A stretch of 64,000 nucleotides of DNA from Betaproteobacteria bacterium (lineage in GTDB: Bacteria; Pseudomonadota; Gammaproteobacteria; Burkholderiales; Rhodocyclaceae): positions 1,695,001 to 1,759,000 of the forward strand of contig JADJLT010000001.1 of the NCBI GenBank assembly GCA_016709965.1, read 5' to 3'. Every line of letters starts with the position of its first letter. Position 1 is the first letter of the stretch. Below, one piece after another: positions 9,073 through 17,154 of the stretch. Position numbers and translations under genes: made by a program. The notes beneath the pieces are model-generated. The model saw only the letters and a program-made list of their open reading frames with translations. It ran no database searches and had not been told where the DNA came from.

Positions 9073-9901
9073 GGCTACTTACGCCATCGGCGACATCCAG
9101 GGCTGCTATGACTCTCTGCAGCGTCTGCTGGAGGTATGCGCCTTTGATCCGAGCACCGATCGCCTGTGGCTGGTCGGTGATCTGGTCAATCGCGGGCCGA
9201 AATCGCTGGAAACACTGCGCCTGATCAAATCGTTGGGATCTTCGGCAATTACCGTCCTTGGCAACCATGATCTCTACCTGCTGATGGTCGCCGAAGGCGG
9301 CGCCAAATTCCGTGGCAAGGACGATACGCTACAGGAAATTTTCGATGCCCCGGACTGCGCAGAATTGCTCGACTGGCTGCGCCATCAACCGATCTGCCAC
9401 ACCGAAGGCGAGTACTGCCTGGTACACGCCGGCCTGCTCCCGCAATGGACGGCAAGCCGTGCCCGTGAACTTGCCCGCGAAGTCGAGTCCGCGCTGCAAG
9501 GCAAGGATTTCCGAAAGTTCATCCAGAACCTGTGGGGCAGCGAACCCGCCGGCTGGTCGGACGATCTGAAAGGCTGGCCACGGTTGCGCGTCATCGTCAA
9601 TGCCATGACGCGGATGCGCTTCTGCACCCCCAAAGGCATCATGGAATTCAAGGTCAAAGGCAAGATCGCCAATGCACCCAAAGGCCATCTACCGTGGTTC
9701 GATCTACCTGGCCGAAAGAGTGCTGACGCCGTGCTGGTGACCGGTCACTGGTCGGCACTGGGCCTGAAAGTCACCCCGAATTTACTGGCGCTCGATTCCG
9801 GCTGCCTGTGGGGAGGACATCTGACCGCCGTTCGACTGGAGGATCGTCAGGTGTTTCAGGTCGATTGCTCGCCAATGGAAGCCCTGCAGCCAAAGCGATA
9901 G
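9071..9901 (+). CDS. apaH: bis(5'-nucleosyl)-tetraphosphatase, symmetrical
   Basis: A 276-residue metallophosphatase that splits Ap4A into two ADP. The three metal-site blocks are visible: GDIQGCYDSL near residue 8, GDLVNRGPKSLE near residue 38 and LGNHDLYLL near residue 62. ATG 9071 is chosen because homology begins there; an in-frame TTG at 9059 would add only four residues and falls in the dispersed motif. The 3' end overlaps the convergent acyltransferase gene by 131 bases. Confidence 0.95.
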   Translation: MATYAIGDIQGCYDSLQRLLEVCAFDPSTDRLWLVGDLVNRGPKSLETLRLIKSLGSSAITVLGNHDLYLLMVAEGGAKFRGKDDTLQEIFDAPDCAELLDWLRHQPICHTEGEYCLVHAGLLPQWTASRARELAREVESALQGKDFRKFIQNLWGSEPAGWSDDLKGWPRLRVIVNAMTRMRFCTPKGIMEFKVKGKIANAPKGHLPWFDLPGRKSADAVLVTGHWSALGLKVTPNLLALDSGCLWGGHLTAVRLEDRQVFQVDCSPMEALQPKR

Positions 9902-10712
9902 CTTCACGTGCTTCGGCCGCCACCTGCCTGCGGTCCTCGCCATTCAAACCACGCAAAGGCGTCGTCACCAAGCGGGCAATCAGACGTTTTCGGCCAAGTA
10001 TTGCGGCCGTACATTGGCCCATCGAAATATCGCCGTCGTAACGCGGCGCCAGGCTGCGCTGGCCATCCAGTTCCCAGTATGAAATCGCCACTGGTAATAC
10101 AGGCCGTCCAGCCGACAATGCCGGTTGAATCAGCGCCGCATGGAAATGCAGCAGACTTCGGCCATCGGTGGTCGTACCCTCCGGAAAAACCGCCACATGC
10201 TTCCCTTTATCGAGAATTTGGGCGACCTGTTCATTGATGATCTTGGCGTGGCCACGACTACCTCGCCGTAAAAAAACAGTATCGTTCTTGGCGGCCAGCC
10301 AACCGATCAACGGCCAGTGACGTACTTCCTCCTTGGATACAAAGGCTGCCGGCAGCGCCGCGTTGATTACATAAATATCGATCCACGAAATATGATTGGC
10401 CACCAACAGCGCGCCGGGAACAGCGTGGGTCAGATCTGCCTCGACCTCGACGCCGAGCGCATCAAGGAGTGCTGCCGACCAGCTGGCTTTCAGGGCCAGT
10501 CGCTTGCGCTCACTGCACAGCGGGAAAACGCATAGCGAAAAAAGTACCCCGCTGAAGACCAGCAGTGCAATGCGGAAAATCCGGAAGGCGCGGATTGCTG
10601 AATTCGTCTTGCTCAGTCTTATTACCCCAGGTAATGCTTGGCATAACGGCCGGAAACCTTGGCCATCGGCATCAAAATCGGCAGGTCGGCCGTATTGAAA
10701 TCGGGATCCCAT
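9771..10712 (-). CDS. PlsC-family lysophospholipid acyltransferase (OlsA-like)
   Basis: A membrane acyltransferase with an N-terminal hydrophobic helix (ALLVFSGVLFSLCVFPLC), the catalytic NHISWID box (HX4D) and the FPEGTTTDG acceptor-site box. The preceding olsB-like gene suggests it O-acylates lyso-ornithine lipid (OlsA role); lysophosphatidate acylation is the alternative. The start is uncertain: the only ATG in this frame (10712) lies 91 bases inside the olsB-like gene, while clear homology begins about 35 codons later, downstream of that gene's stop, where no ATG, GTG or TTG is available. A rare start such as CTG or ATT is possible. The C-terminus overlaps apaH on the opposite strand by 131 bases. 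Confidence 0.85.
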   Translation of the reverse strand: MGSRFQYGRPADFDADGQGFRPLCQALPGVIRLSKTNSAIRAFRIFRIALLVFSGVLFSLCVFPLCSERKRLALKASWSAALLDALGVEVEADLTHAVPGALLVANHISWIDIYVINAALPAAFVSKEEVRHWPLIGWLAAKNDTVFLRRGSRGHAKIINEQVAQILDKGKHVAVFPEGTTTDGRSLLHFHAALIQPALSAGRPVLPVAISYWELDGQRSLAPRYDGDISMGQCTAAILGRKRLIARLVTTPLRGLNGEDRRQVAAEAREAIALAAGLPLASNRPETPDDPPVERRSDVLPTGSRNRAPVNSG

Positions 10713-11374
10713 GCCGGCTCACCGCAAATCCACGCCCCGGCACGCAGGTAACCCTTGATCAACGGCGGCGTTTCGGCCGGATGATCCTGCTGCAAGGCAG
10801 CCAGCGGCAGCGGACAACGCGGGAAAACGCGATACTCCTGCGGGCCGAGATGATCGGCGGCCAGACGATTATACAAGCTGGCCGCAGCGTGCCCGCCATC
10901 GGCCATGCTGATCGATGCACAGCCCATCAGGTAATCGTAGCTGTTTTCGATCATGAACTGAGCCAAGCCCGACCAGAGCAGTGTGATCGTTGCGCCGGTC
11001 CGGTAGTCCGGATGAACACAGGAGCGGCCGATTTCGACCAAGCGCGAACGCAAATGCTGCAGTCGGGTCAGGTCAAATTCATTTTCAGAATAGTAGCCAA
11101 CCTGGCGGGCATTCTCCGGCGTCAGAATGCGATAAGTACCGACAATTTCGCCGCTTTGCGTGTCGCGCACGACCAGATGCTGACAGTATGGATCATAAAT
11201 ATCGTGATCAACACCCGGCGTACGGCTCGGCAGATTGGCGCCCATCTCACCGGCAAATACACGGTAGCGCAGGCGCTGCGCTTCGAGAATATCGCTCTGG
11301 CTACGGGCAAAACCCACAGCCAGACTTTTCTTTTCGGGGCGGCTGCGACCTGCAGCCTTATGGACATTTTCCAT
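10622..11374 (-). CDS. OlsB-like ornithine-acyl-ACP N-acyltransferase (GNAT fold)
   Basis: A 250-residue acyltransferase of the Acetyltransf_5/OlsB group, which in known members transfers 3-hydroxyacyl groups from ACP to ornithine to make lyso-ornithine lipid. Visible family segments are EAQRLRYRVFAGEMGA, a VDHDIYDPYCQHLVV strip, a VEIGRSCVHPDYR block and MGCASISM. The ATG at 11374 is preferred because AAGGAG lies eight bases before it; an upstream ATG would add ten residues. With the downstream PlsC-type gene it forms an olsB-olsA-like pair, suggesting phosphorus-free membrane lipids. Confidence 0.85.
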   Translation of the reverse strand: MENVHKAAGRSRPEKKSLAVGFARSQSDILEAQRLRYRVFAGEMGANLPSRTPGVDHDIYDPYCQHLVVRDTQSGEIVGTYRILTPENARQVGYYSENEFDLTRLQHLRSRLVEIGRSCVHPDYRTGATITLLWSGLAQFMIENSYDYLMGCASISMADGGHAAASLYNRLAADHLGPQEYRVFPRCPLPLAALQQDHPAETPPLIKGYLRAGAWICGEPAWDPDFNTADLPILMPMAKVSGRYAKHYLG

Positions 11375-11470
11375 CTTTGTTCTCCTTGTATTCGTGGAGA
11401 ACAAGTCTGGATGAAGGTTGTTACAAGCGCTTTGCCCGAAGATGACAGCGATATTTCACGACACGACAAC

Positions 11471-12403
11471 TTACCAGGGCATTGCGCCAAATGCCTTTCG
11501 ATAACGTTCTGCGATCTCTTCACGACTCGGTTGGTGATTCTGACCACCGCGATGAGCAATCTTGATCGAGCCCATCACGGCAGCCAGACGCCCGGTAGTC
11601 AGCCAGTCAAACCCGTTGGCAATCCCGTAGAGCAAGCCTGAGCGATAGGCATCGCCACAGCCGGTCGGATCAAGAATCTCATCGCCAGCAACGCAGGGAA
11701 TGTCTTGGCGAACGCCATCGGCGTAGATTTCAGAACCTTCGCCACCGCGCGTCACGATCAATGCCTTCAAGCTGCCGGCGAGCTGTTCAAGGCTGCGACC
11801 GGTGCGATCACACAACAGCTTGGCCTCATAATCGTTAAAGCAGGCGTAATCCGCCAGCTCGATGAAATCGAGCAGTTCGTCGCCATTGAACATCGGCAGG
11901 CCCTGACCCGGATCGAAGATGAACGGTACGCTGGCATCAGCGAAATCACGGGCGTGCTGCATCATGCCCTCGCGGCCATCCGGTGCGACGATACCGAGCT
12001 TGGCATTGGCACTCTCGACCTTGTTCAAATGCGAAAAACTCATCGCGCCCGGATGAAAGGCAGTGATCTGATTGTCGTCCAGATCCGTTGTAATAAATGC
12101 CTGCGCCGTAAAGCTGCCATTCACCTGGCGAACGTGGGTACGCGGGAGGCCGAGCTTGTCGAGACGATCAAGGTATGGCGCAGCATCGTCACCGACCGTC
12201 GCCATGATCATCGGCTCTCCGCCCAACAACATCAGGTTATAAGCAATGTTCCCGGCACAGCCACCAAATTCGCGGCGCATTTCCGGGACGAGAAAAGCGA
12301 CGTTCAGAATATGAATCTGCTCAGGCAGGATGTGATTCTTGAAGCGGTCCGGGAAGACCATGATGTTGTCGAAGGCAAGAGAGCCGCAGATTAGAGTCGT
12401 CAT
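11471..12403 (-). CDS. PfkB/ribokinase-family carbohydrate or nucleoside kinase
   Basis: A 310-residue kinase of the ribokinase superfamily. The N-terminal glycine box is FGGCAGNIAYNLMLLGG, and the C-terminal anion-hole box is LDPTGCGDAYRSGLLYG, with Cys in place of the usual Ala in GAGD. Aspartate of GCGD should be the catalytic base. Homologues are annotated as adenosine kinase-like or sugar kinase, and the substrate cannot be read here. It is the last gene of the accB-accC-prmA-zinc-ribbon run, six bases after the preceding stop. Confidence 0.85.
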   Translation of the reverse strand: MTTLICGSLAFDNIMVFPDRFKNHILPEQIHILNVAFLVPEMRREFGGCAGNIAYNLMLLGGEPMIMATVGDDAAPYLDRLDKLGLPRTHVRQVNGSFTAQAFITTDLDDNQITAFHPGAMSFSHLNKVESANAKLGIVAPDGREGMMQHARDFADASVPFIFDPGQGLPMFNGDELLDFIELADYACFNDYEAKLLCDRTGRSLEQLAGSLKALIVTRGGEGSEIYADGVRQDIPCVAGDEILDPTGCGDAYRSGLLYGIANGFDWLTTGRLAAVMGSIKIAHRGGQNHQPSREEIAERYRKAFGAMPW

Positions 12404-12409
12404 TTGGGA

Positions 12410-13546
12410 TCAGGGGTAAAAGATATAAAGGCGGTAACCGGAAGCACCGATGTCCTTGGCTTCGATCCACAGCTTGACGGCCAGCTCGCCGTTGGCAGGG
12501 AAAGCGTCGGATTTGTTACCCGGCGGCAGATAATCAGCAGCCAGCATGACGCGTCGCGAAACCACTTTATCGTTGGTATCGGTCAGGCTCAGCTCAAGTG
12601 CTGGCCAAGCCTGAGCGTAACCAGCACGATTCTTGAGTGTAGCCTGCAGGACAAATAGGCCGCGAGCGTTGTCGGATTGCAGATCGGAGGCTTCAATCGA
12701 AACCAACGAAGCATGCCGGGGCAGGGGTATGTCAATCCCGGCAAAATCATACAACGCTATCGTATCAGGCAGGCGTAAGGCGACATCAGTGCGGAAGTGA
12801 TACAACAGCTGGCCCAGCAAACCGACAAGCAGGATTACCGAAGCAAGGACGAATGGCCAAACAGCTCGCTGATTCGATTCGCCCGAAAATCCACCCGGAC
12901 CGTCTCCCGCCAAAGTACCCGCCGCCCAGCGATTGAAAGCGGGCGTATCACTTAGCTCGCGCGCAGCCACCAGGCCCGCCTGACGTGCAGCCTGAGTAGA
13001 CTCCTCGGAAGATTCCGGAACGATCTCGGCGGACGCGTGATCGTGCGTCTCCTCACCGAAGACTGCCTTTTCAGCAATCTCCGTTGCACCATGCGGCACC
13101 TCGTCCGGCAAGGCCTCATCAGGCTCTTCGTTAGCTTGCCGGGGCGCCTCAATCAATTCAGCGGAAAAGTCTGCAGACAAGTCGATTGCCGGCGCTTCGG
13201 CTTCGGCTTCGGCTTCGGCTTCGGCTTCGGCTTCGGCTTCCGGTTCCGGTTCCGGTTCCGGTTCCGGTTCCGGTTCCGGTTCCGGTTCCGGTTCCGGTTC
13301 CGGTTCCGGTTCCGGTTCCGGCAAATGCTGATGTTGGTCTATTTCGTACGTATGGTCTTCTGGCAGAGCACTGAGCACTTCGGTAGCCTCTGCCAATGGC
13401 ATGGCGTCGTCTGCATCCGGCAACATCTGATCGAATGCATTGAATATGCGCTGACAGCTACCGCAACGAACTTTCCCTGCCTTCAGACGCAACTGCGCGG
13501 TTGTGACACGAAAAACCGTGTTGCACGCCGGGCAGCGCGTCCGCAT
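12410..13546 (-). CDS. zinc-ribbon membrane protein (DUF3426 type) with Glu-Pro/Glu-Ala repeat linker
   Basis: A 378-residue protein. The N-terminal MJ0042-type zinc ribbon RCPACNTVF...VRCGSC is at residues 3-30. A highly repetitive acidic linker of alternating EP then EA dipeptides (about residues 75-118) comes next. One transmembrane helix (WPFVLASVILLVGLLGQLLY) lies near residue 240, and a C-terminal DUF3426-like domain follows. ATG 13546 overlaps the prmA stop (ATGA) and places the ribbon at the very N-terminus; an upstream start would add 22 residues that look like antisense of prmA. Function is unknown. The linker should be extended and is encoded by a hexanucleotide tandem repeat. Confidence 0.85.
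   Translation of the reverse strand: MRTRCPACNTVFRVTTAQLRLKAGKVRCGSCQRIFNAFDQMLPDADDAMPLAEATEVLSALPEDHTYEIDQHQHLPEPEPEPEPEPEPEPEPEPEPEPEPEPEAEAEAEAEAEAEAEAPAIDLSADFSAELIEAPRQANEEPDEALPDEVPHGATEIAEKAVFGEETHDHASAEIVPESSEESTQAARQAGLVAARELSDTPAFNRWAAGTLAGDGPGGFSGESNQRAVWPFVLASVILLVGLLGQLLYHFRTDVALRLPDTIALYDFAGIDIPLPRHASLVSIEASDLQSDNARGLFVLQATLKNRAGYAQAWPALELSLTDTNDKVVSRRVMLAADYLPPGNKSDAFPANGELAVKLWIEAKDIGASGYRLYIFYP
13194..13319. repeat. hexanucleotide tandem repeat (GCTTCG)7-GCTTCC-(GGTTCC)13
   Basis: Twenty-one contiguous six-base units in two related blocks, read on the plus strand. On the minus strand they encode Glu-Pro and Glu-Ala dipeptides in the zinc-ribbon membrane protein. Because the unit is six bases, slippage would change linker length without a frameshift. 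Confidence 0.95.
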
Positions 13547-14436
13547 CAGGGTTTGGTTCCTGTCAAACATACCCAGTCTTCGCGGGTATCCGCCACTTGC
13601 ATTGGCAACCACTGAGCGTAGATGGCCATGATTTCATCGGCTTGCTCACGCAGAATGCCGGACAGTGCAAGTCTCCCCCCGGAGCGAACATGCGCACAAA
13701 TGGCCGGAGCCAGCACGCGCAGGGGGTTGGAAAGGATATTGGCGACAACGAGATCATATTCGCCAGCCACCGGCGTTGCCGAATCGGCAAACAACGCAAC
13801 CACGCCATTACGTTCGGCATTCGAGCGAGCCGCTTCCACAGCCAGCGGATCGATATCAACACCAGCTACCGAACCGGCACCCAGACGAGCCGCTGCGATA
13901 GCCAGAATGCCTGAACCGCAACCGTAGTCGAGCACCGTACAACGGTCTGAAACATTGCGTTCCAGCCACTCAAGACAGAGACGAGTGGTTGGATGCGAGC
14001 CCGTACCAAAGGCCATGCCAGGGTCAAGAATCAGGTTGACTGCGGCCGGGTCCGGCGTTTCATGCCAGGATGGCACAATCCAGAGACGCTCTGAAACGCG
14101 AATCGGGTCGAACTGCGACTGGGTGAGTTGCACCCAGTTCTGCTCTTCCACTGGCTCGACTTCGCAGGCCGGAATCTGGGTGAGCCCGATGGATTGGGCT
14201 GCCTCAGCCAGCAAGGCCTCGATATCGGCGTCCGGCTCGAGCAACGCAACGATGCGCGAATGCGTCCACCCCGAACTCGGGACCGACCCCGGCTCACCGA
14301 ACAACGGCTGCTCGTCCGGCGTACCGGCGTCCGCATCTTCAATGCTGGCAGACAGCGCGCCGGCTTCAAGCAGGGCATCGCAGATCGGCTCGGCATGCGA
14401 CGCATCGGTCAGAAAACTAACGCTTTGCCAAGCCAT
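13546..14436 (-). CDS. prmA: ribosomal protein L11 methyltransferase
   Basis: A 296-residue SAM methyltransferase that trimethylates ribosomal protein L11. The substrate-recognition N-terminal domain spans about 1-100. The catalytic domain has GMAFGTGSHPTTRLCLEWLE and the SAM motif VLDYGCGSGILAIAAARLGA, then DIDPLAVEAARSNAERN and the active-site VVANILSNPL. Its position just after accC, with only three bases between them, matches the common accBC-prmA order of proteobacteria. Confidence 0.97.
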   Translation of the reverse strand: MAWQSVSFLTDASHAEPICDALLEAGALSASIEDADAGTPDEQPLFGEPGSVPSSGWTHSRIVALLEPDADIEALLAEAAQSIGLTQIPACEVEPVEEQNWVQLTQSQFDPIRVSERLWIVPSWHETPDPAAVNLILDPGMAFGTGSHPTTRLCLEWLERNVSDRCTVLDYGCGSGILAIAAARLGAGSVAGVDIDPLAVEAARSNAERNGVVALFADSATPVAGEYDLVVANILSNPLRVLAPAICAHVRSGGRLALSGILREQADEIMAIYAQWLPMQVADTREDWVCLTGTKP

Positions 14437-14439
14437 CGT

Positions 14440-15798
14440 TCAGAGCTTCACTTCGCCCTTGTCGGCGAGTTTCTGTTCAAGGTAGTGAATGCTCGTACCG
14501 CCCTCGATAAAGCGAGCGTCCTGCATCAATTCCTGATGCAGGGGGATGTTGGTCTTGATACCTTGAATGCTCATCTCTGACAAAGCAATGCGCATACGGC
14601 GGATGGCCTGATCACGGGTATCACCATAGGCGATCACCTTGGCGACCATTGAGTCGTAGTGCGACGGCACGGTATAGCCTTGATAAATGTGGGTATCAAC
14701 CCGGATCCCAGGGCCGCCTGGCGGATGATAAAACTCGATCTTGCCGGGACATGGCACAAACGTAAAAGGGTCTTCTGCGTTAATGCGGCATTCGATGGAA
14801 TGACCGCGGAAGGCGATGTCCTTTTGCTTATAGCGCAGCTTTTCACCGGCAGCGACGCGAATCTGCTCCTGCACGATATCAACGCCGGTAATCATTTCGG
14901 TCACCGGATGCTCGACCTGAACACGAGTGTTCATTTCAATGAAGTAGAACTCGCCGTTCTCATACAGAAACTCGAAAGTTCCCGCGCCTCGGTAGCCAAT
15001 CTTGCGGCATGCCTCAGCACAACGTTCGCCGATACGGGCAATCAGGCGTGCCGGAATATGCGGCGCCGGCGCTTCTTCGATCACCTTCTGGTGACGGCGC
15101 TGCATTGAACAGTCGCGCTCACCGAGATAAATCGCGTTCTTGTATTCGTCAGCCAGTACCTGGATTTCCACATGTCGCGGGTTTTCCAGATACTTCTCCA
15201 TGTACACGGCAGGATTATTGAAAAAGCTGCCAGCCTCCTGCTTGGTCATCCCCACCGCATTGACCAGCGCTGCTTCGGTGTGCACGACGCGCATGCCTCG
15301 ACCGCCACCGCCACCGGCCGCCTTGATGATGACCGGATAACCAACGGCGCGGGCGATCTTGACGATCTCCTTCGGATCATCCGGCAACTCACCTTCGGAA
15401 CCAGGTACGCAAGGCACCATCGCTTCCTTCATGGCGTTCTTGGCTGAAACTTTGTCGCCCATCAGACGAATTGTCTCGGCGCGCGGGCCGATGAAAACGA
15501 AACCCGAGGTCTCAACGCGTTCGGCGAAGTCTGCGTTTTCCGATAGAAAACCGTACCCGGGATGAATCGCCTGTGAGTCGGTCACTTCCGCCGCCGAAAT
15601 AATGGCTGGGACGTTCAAATAGCTCAGGGACGAGGAGGCAGGGCCAATACAGACCGACTCATCGGCCAGCTTGACATATTTCGCCTCACGATCAGCTTCG
15701 GAATGTACGACGACCGTTTTGATGCCAAGCTCGCGGCAGGCGCGCTGAATACGCAGCGCAATCTCCCCGCGGTTGGCGATAAGAATCTTTTCAAACAT
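14440..15798 (-). CDS. accC: acetyl-CoA carboxylase, biotin carboxylase subunit
   Basis: A 452-residue ATP-grasp enzyme that carboxylates biotin on AccB using bicarbonate and ATP, the first half-reaction of malonyl-CoA synthesis. The N-terminus MFEKILIANRGEIALRI is canonical, followed by the GGGGRGMRVV ATP loop near residue 165, EAPAPHIP, and the MNTRVQVEHPVTE active-site block near residue 290. ATG 15798 lies seven bases after the accB stop; the longer in-frame start adds five residues that overlap accB. Length is standard. Confidence 0.98.
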   Translation of the reverse strand: MFEKILIANRGEIALRIQRACRELGIKTVVVHSEADREAKYVKLADESVCIGPASSSLSYLNVPAIISAAEVTDSQAIHPGYGFLSENADFAERVETSGFVFIGPRAETIRLMGDKVSAKNAMKEAMVPCVPGSEGELPDDPKEIVKIARAVGYPVIIKAAGGGGGRGMRVVHTEAALVNAVGMTKQEAGSFFNNPAVYMEKYLENPRHVEIQVLADEYKNAIYLGERDCSMQRRHQKVIEEAPAPHIPARLIARIGERCAEACRKIGYRGAGTFEFLYENGEFYFIEMNTRVQVEHPVTEMITGVDIVQEQIRVAAGEKLRYKQKDIAFRGHSIECRINAEDPFTFVPCPGKIEFYHPPGGPGIRVDTHIYQGYTVPSHYDSMVAKVIAYGDTRDQAIRRMRIALSEMSIQGIKTNIPLHQELMQDARFIEGGTSIHYLEQKLADKGEVKL

Positions 15799-15805
15799 GG
15801 CCATA

Positions 15806-16258
15806 TCAGCCAATCACATAAAGCGGTTCACCGAATTCGACCGGCTCGCCATTTTCGACCAGAATCGCCTTGACCACGCCCGATGCATCGGATTCGATCT
15901 CGTTGAGCAATTTCATGGCCTCAATAATGCAGAGCGTTTCGCCCTGCTTCACTGTCTGGCCGATCTGCACGAAAGCATCGGCGCCGGGCGATGGCGAGCG
16001 GTAGAAAGTACCAACCATGGGTGACTTGACGATATGGCCTTCCGGCAACTCGTCTTCATCATCGAGATTCACTGAAGAAACCGCCGGCGCACCAGCTGGC
16101 AACTGGGGGGGCGCAGCATAATATTGCTGCGGAGCAGCGGCAATGGCACCATAGTGCTTGGCAATACGGACCTTCTCTTCACCCTCGGTCACTTCCAGTT
16201 CGGAAATACCGGATTCCTGAACGAGGTCGATAAGTTTTTTGAGTTTACGCAGATCCAT
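15806..16258 (-). CDS. accB: acetyl-CoA carboxylase, biotin carboxyl carrier protein
   Basis: A 150-residue carrier. It has an N-terminal conserved helix (MDLRKLKKLIDLVQESGISELEV split over 1-23), an Ala/Pro-rich flexible linker (about 35-60) and a C-terminal biotinyl domain with the EAMKL lysine near residue 115. A GGGAG ribosome site sits just before ATG 16258, which also fits the family start. It heads the accB-accC-prmA operon. A hairpin plus seven-T run lies 34 bases upstream in the direction of transcription (see terminator). Confidence 0.97.
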   Translation of the reverse strand: MDLRKLKKLIDLVQESGISELEVTEGEEKVRIAKHYGAIAAAPQQYYAAPPQLPAGAPAVSSVNLDDEDELPEGHIVKSPMVGTFYRSPSPGADAFVQIGQTVKQGETLCIIEAMKLLNEIESDASGVVKAILVENGEPVEFGEPLYVIG

Positions 16259-16292
16259 GGAGACTCCCTTCTGTATCGCACCCATTGAGCGC

Positions 16293-16319
16293 AAAAAAAC
16301 TGGCAAACGCCAGACAGTT
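16293..16319 (-). terminator. short hairpin and T7 run upstream of accB
   Basis: On the minus strand CTGGC-GTTT-GCCAG is followed directly by seven T. An alternative pairing AACTG/CAGTT shares part of the same stretch. It could end the transcript of the gene at 16514-17104, or act as an attenuator in the accB leader, because only 34 bases separate the T-run from the accB ATG. The five-pair stem is modest. Confidence 0.55.
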
Positions 16320-16513
16320 CAATAATAAACAGGTTATTCAATTATGCGAGGGCCAACAGCTGGCCCAAATGATCCGGTCGGCAAAAATAGCCAATTACCG
16401 GATAACAGCAACGCTGACGGCGGCTTGAGATAACACTTTTCAGCAACCGTGAAAACAGTTTTTCGCTTCGTCATAGCTGCAAGTTTGCCGCAAATCGCTG
16501 CAACTTGTCCAGT

Positions 16514-17104
16514 CTATTCCTTGAGCAGGGCGCGCAAGCCTTCGGCGCGAATTCGATCCTGTGGACGGCCATCATGGTACTTCAAACTGACTCGTTCCAT
16601 CTGTGGCGGGCAGACGACCAGATTGGCATCTGCCGTATCGGTCTCCATTTGCAGCACCGCCTCGACCCGCTCGTTGCGTGCCTCGACATGCGCGATATTG
16701 ATACCCCGATTGAGCAGGAATATCTCGACCTCCTTGGCGCTATCGGCAAATAGCAGGATATCGATATGCGAATGCACGCCTGCGGTGCCATCCAGTACAG
16801 AACCCGTGAGGTAAGGATTGAAATCCACCAAAAGATCGAGCAGTTCGAGCGCCGTGTGACGCAGCGCAGCAATCAGTTCCTCATGCTCTTCGCCTTGATA
16901 AAGGATGCGATAGGCCCGCAACTCGGCTTCAACCTCGCCGTTATCCGGAAAAGCCGTGTTTTCGGGCAGCCCCAATTGGCGAGCGGCCTTCTTTTTTGCA
17001 TGGTGATAGTCGGTAATGCCGTCCTCTGCCATCAGACGGGCGGCGGCACTGGCGATCGTGGCCCGGATACCGGTGCTCGGGCGTTGCTTTTCATGACGGG
17101 TCAT
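16514..17104 (-). CDS. nucleotidyltransferase-fold hypothetical protein
   Basis: A 196-residue cytoplasmic protein. The N-terminal 75 residues form a charged helical domain (RATIASAAARLMAEDGI, then YHHAKKKAARQLGLP). The middle contains GSVLDGTAGVHSHIDILLF, which looks like the GS...DxD core of minimal nucleotidyltransferases, though the first acidic residue is replaced by the HSHID arrangement. I cannot assign a substrate. It diverges from mpl with a 50-base gap, so the two may share a promoter region. Homologues seem common in betaproteobacteria (recollection, unchecked). Confidence 0.75.
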   Translation of the reverse strand: MTRHEKQRPSTGIRATIASAAARLMAEDGITDYHHAKKKAARQLGLPENTAFPDNGEVEAELRAYRILYQGEEHEELIAALRHTALELLDLLVDFNPYLTGSVLDGTAGVHSHIDILLFADSAKEVEIFLLNRGINIAHVEARNERVEAVLQMETDTADANLVVCPPQMERVSLKYHDGRPQDRIRAEGLRALLKE

Positions 17105-17154
17105 CGGGACTCGATCAAGGTAAAATCGCCCCCATTCTAACGGCTCGACTCAAA

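Noticed and set aside
13194..13319. Tandem hexamer array considered as CRISPR or regulatory repeat
   Set aside because: Units are contiguous without spacers and lie in frame inside a gene; it is a microsatellite-type coding repeat.
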